Of a stretch of 64,000 bases of DNA, positions 62,045 through 64,000 are shown piece after piece (the stretch's first letter is position 1; each line of letters starts with the position of its first letter). The notes under the pieces are model-generated. The model searched no databases, had not been told where the DNA came from, and saw only the letters and a list, made by a program, of their open reading frames with translations. Where the stretch lies: NCBI RefSeq assembly GCF_012650175.1, contig NZ_JAAILI010000008.1, positions 62,001-126,000 on the forward strand, written 5' to 3'. Source of the DNA: Sphingomonas sp. S2M10. GTDB lineage: Bacteria > Pseudomonadota > Alphaproteobacteria > Sphingomonadales > Sphingomonadaceae. Both the position numbers and the translations under genes were made by a program.

Positions 62045-64000
62045 GCTAAGGCGTTGGGACTGGCGTTCGTCTCGATCGCAGCCCTCGCCACCCCCGCCTG
62101 GGCCGATCCCCGCCAGTCGCTGTCGCTCGACGGCGCCTGGGAAGTTCGCATCGACCCCAGCGACGCCGAGGCCGCCAAGGCGCACCCGAAGGAAGCCGCC
62201 TGGTTCCCCGCCAAGGTGCCCGGCAGCGTCCAGCAGGACCTGATCGCGGCGAAGCGCGTGCCCGATCCGTACAAGGGCATCAACGAGGCGCCGATCCAAT
62301 GGGCCGGCCGCACCCGCTGGCAGTTCCGCCGCACGCTCAACCTCACCCCGGCAATGCTGGCGCGCGACCATCTCGACCTGGTGTTCGACGGGCTCGACAC
62401 CTTCGCCACGGTGACGCTCAACGGCCGCACACTGATCGAGACCGACAATGCCCATCGCCGCTGGCGGATCGACGCCAAGCAGGCGCTGAAGGCCGGATCC
62501 AACGAGTTGGTCGTCACCATCGCCTCGCCGATCAGGACGCTGCAGCCGATGGTGCTGGCGGAGAAATTCCCGCTTCCCGGCGAATATGATTCCGCATTCG
62601 GCGACGAGCCCAAGGGCAAGCAGACCTCGCCCTATATCCGCAAGCCCAAATATGATTACAGCTGGGATTGGGCGCCGCGCCTCGTCAAGATCGGCCTGTG
62701 GCGGCCGGTGCGGCTGGAGGCGTGGGACGACGCCCGTATCGACGGCTTCCGTATCGACCAGGAAGCGCTGATCCCCGCCGAGGCGCGGCTGGTCGCGCGG
62801 TGGAAGATCCTCACCGACATCGAGAAGTTGGTCACCGTCCGCACCCGCGTTACCGGCCCCGACGGCAAGACGGTCGAGGCCAGCCGCACCCTGGCGATCG
62901 GCATGGGACGGAACGACGTCAGCGTCCCGCTCACCGTGCCCAAGCCCCAGCTCTGGTGGCCCGCCGGCTATGGCGCGCAGCCGCTCTACAAGGTCGAGGC
63001 GGTGCTCGAGGAGGACGGCGCCGTCACCGACCGCGTTTCCCAGCGCATCGGCCTGCGCACCGTCGAGCTGCTGACCCAGGGCGGCGGCTTCGGCTTCCGC
63101 GTCAACGGGCTGCGCATCTTCGCCAAGGGCGCGAACCTGATCCCGTTCGACATGTTCCCGAACAATGTCAGCGAAGCCCGGATGCGCCGCATTCTCGCCG
63201 ACGCGCGCGACACCAACATGAACATGATCCGCGTCTGGGGCGGCGGCTATTATCTCGACGACGCCTTCTACGCCGCCGCCGACGAGCTCGGGCTGATGGT
63301 GTGGCAGGACTTCATGTTCGGCGGCTCGATCACGCCGCCCGACGCGGCGTTCCGCGAGAATGTCCGGATCGAGGCCGAACAGCAGGTCGCCCGGCTCCAG
63401 CCGCATCCGTCCGTCATCGGCTGGAACGGCGGCAACGAAGTGCTGTCCGGCTGGGAAAACTGGTCCGATCGCAAGGCGTTCAAGAAGAATGTCGGCGCGG
63501 ACGCGCAGGAACGGATCGGCGCCGGCATGGCGGTGCTGTTCGATCGCACGCTGCGCATGGCGGTGGAGAAGGAAGCGCCCGGCACCACCTATTGGCCGGG
63601 CTCGCCCTCGAACGACTATACCGGCCCGGTCGATACCGATGCCACCGGCGACCGCCATTTCTGGGATGTCTGGTCGGGCTCCAAGCCGGTCGAGAAGTAT
63701 CTGAACGGCTGCGCGCGGTTCATGTCCGAGTACGGCTTCCAGGCGATGCCGAACCTGTCGACGATCCGCGGCTTCGCCGGCACCCGTCCGCTGGCGATCG
63801 ACAGCCCGGTGCTCAAGGCGCACCAGAAGTTCCTGGCCGGCGAAGGAAACAGCCGCCTCCAGCTCTATCTCGACCAGCGGCTGCGCAAGCCCGCCGACTT
63901 CGCCGATCTCGTCTATCTCACCCAGGTGAACCAGATGCAGGCGATCGGCATGGCGGCGCGCCACCACCGCGCCTGCGCGCCGATCACCATGGGGTCGCTC
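62039..64000 (+). CDS. GH2 family beta-mannosidase (cut by the right edge)
   Basis: The first 654 residues of a secreted beta-mannosidase. The signal peptide is MTAKALGLAFVSIAALATPAWA, followed by the N-terminal jelly-roll (LSLDGAWEVR, KVPGSVQQDLIAAKRVPDPYKG), Ig-like domains and the TIM barrel. Acid/base Glu467 is in WNGGNEV and nucleophile Glu564 in SEYGFQ, both in the mannosidase form. The ATG is inside a dispersed repeat; the same frame is open from GTG 61922, which overlaps the hexosaminidase stop, so that older start could also work. It would trim mannose from glycan cores. Confidence 0.92.
   Translation, partial: MTAKALGLAFVSIAALATPAWADPRQSLSLDGAWEVRIDPSDAEAAKAHPKEAAWFPAKVPGSVQQDLIAAKRVPDPYKGINEAPIQWAGRTRWQFRRTLNLTPAMLARDHLDLVFDGLDTFATVTLNGRTLIETDNAHRRWRIDAKQALKAGSNELVVTIASPIRTLQPMVLAEKFPLPGEYDSAFGDEPKGKQTSPYIRKPKYDYSWDWAPRLVKIGLWRPVRLEAWDDARIDGFRIDQEALIPAEARLVARWKILTDIEKLVTVRTRVTGPDGKTVEASRTLAIGMGRNDVSVPLTVPKPQLWWPAGYGAQPLYKVEAVLEEDGAVTDRVSQRIGLRTVELLTQGGGFGFRVNGLRIFAKGANLIPFDMFPNNVSEARMRRILADARDTNMNMIRVWGGGYYLDDAFYAAADELGLMVWQDFMFGGSITPPDAAFRENVRIEAEQQVARLQPHPSVIGWNGGNEVLSGWENWSDRKAFKKNVGADAQERIGAGMAVLFDRTLRMAVEKEAPGTTYWPGSPSNDYTGPVDTDATGDRHFWDVWSGSKPVEKYLNGCARFMSEYGFQAMPNLSTIRGFAGTRPLAIDSPVLKAHQKFLAGEGNSRLQLYLDQRLRKPADFADLVYLTQVNQMQAIGMAARHHRACAPITMGSL

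Overview
The window is 64 kb of GC-rich, densely packed chromosome from an alphaproteobacterium, most likely Sphingomonas or a close relative in Sphingomonadales. The signs are proteins typical of that order (a UbiM-like hydroxylase, an NDUFAF5-like methyltransferase beside comF, Flp pilins, a PEP-CTERM protein, many TonB-dependent receptors) and dispersed palindromic repeats of the AGCCCCTCCCC and ATTCCCGCGAAGGCGGGAAT kinds. I see no prophage, plasmid, CRISPR array, insertion sequence or rRNA. No stretch longer than 300 bases lacks a gene or a recognisable element.

Layout: 1-8.4 kb holds the end of ilvC, a YceI protein, a TMEM175-like channel, a TonB receptor divergent from the pterin cluster folE-folM-like-folB, and a chemoreceptor. 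8.5-14.1 kb holds leuA with a perfect inverted repeat upstream, a BLUF photosensor, a SWIB protein, UspA, an FNR-type regulator with an FNR-like site before ompW, and tRNA-Arg(CCT). 14.1-18.8 kb holds the minus-strand run comF-grxC-nit-DUF1178, two methyltransferases, a MutT-type Nudix hydrolase and two Flp pilins. 18.9-24.5 kb holds accA, xerD, a periplasmic repeat-like protein with a 45-residue membrane protein, and aroK-aroB. 24.5-31.4 kb holds a methyltransferase, an M1 aminopeptidase, a Kef-type antiporter run and CvpA. 31.4-37.8 kb holds radA, a PEP-CTERM protein overlapping an L,D-transpeptidase, a CAP protein, a GNAT and an S10 peptidase. 37.8-46.8 kb holds a glycosyltransferase, a TonB receptor, a YqjI-like PadR regulator with DUF2218, a UbiM-like hydroxylase, rarA and two small genes.

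From 46.9 kb to the right edge lies an amino-sugar and glycan utilisation locus: cutC, a NagB-II-type deaminase, nagA, a fused PTS EIIA-HPr-EI, a PTS EIICB transporter with a second, cysteine-less EIIB domain, a VOC protein, a LysR regulator, a GH2 beta-galactosidase, a GntR/UTRA regulator with a palindromic operator candidate, a GH20 beta-hexosaminidase and a GH2 beta-mannosidase cut by the window edge. Together they look able to trim galactose, GlcNAc and mannose from complex glycans in the periplasm, import GlcNAc by phosphotransfer and convert GlcNAc-6-phosphate to fructose-6-phosphate.

The most unusual things seen are a dispersed repeat carrying a second, cruciform-forming palindrome inside it (42.8-43.0 kb), a repeat that appears to supply the start codon of the beta-mannosidase (62.0 kb), the duplicated and degenerate EIIB domain, an arginine tRNA with a weak anticodon stem, and two genes whose best start codon appears to be CTG.
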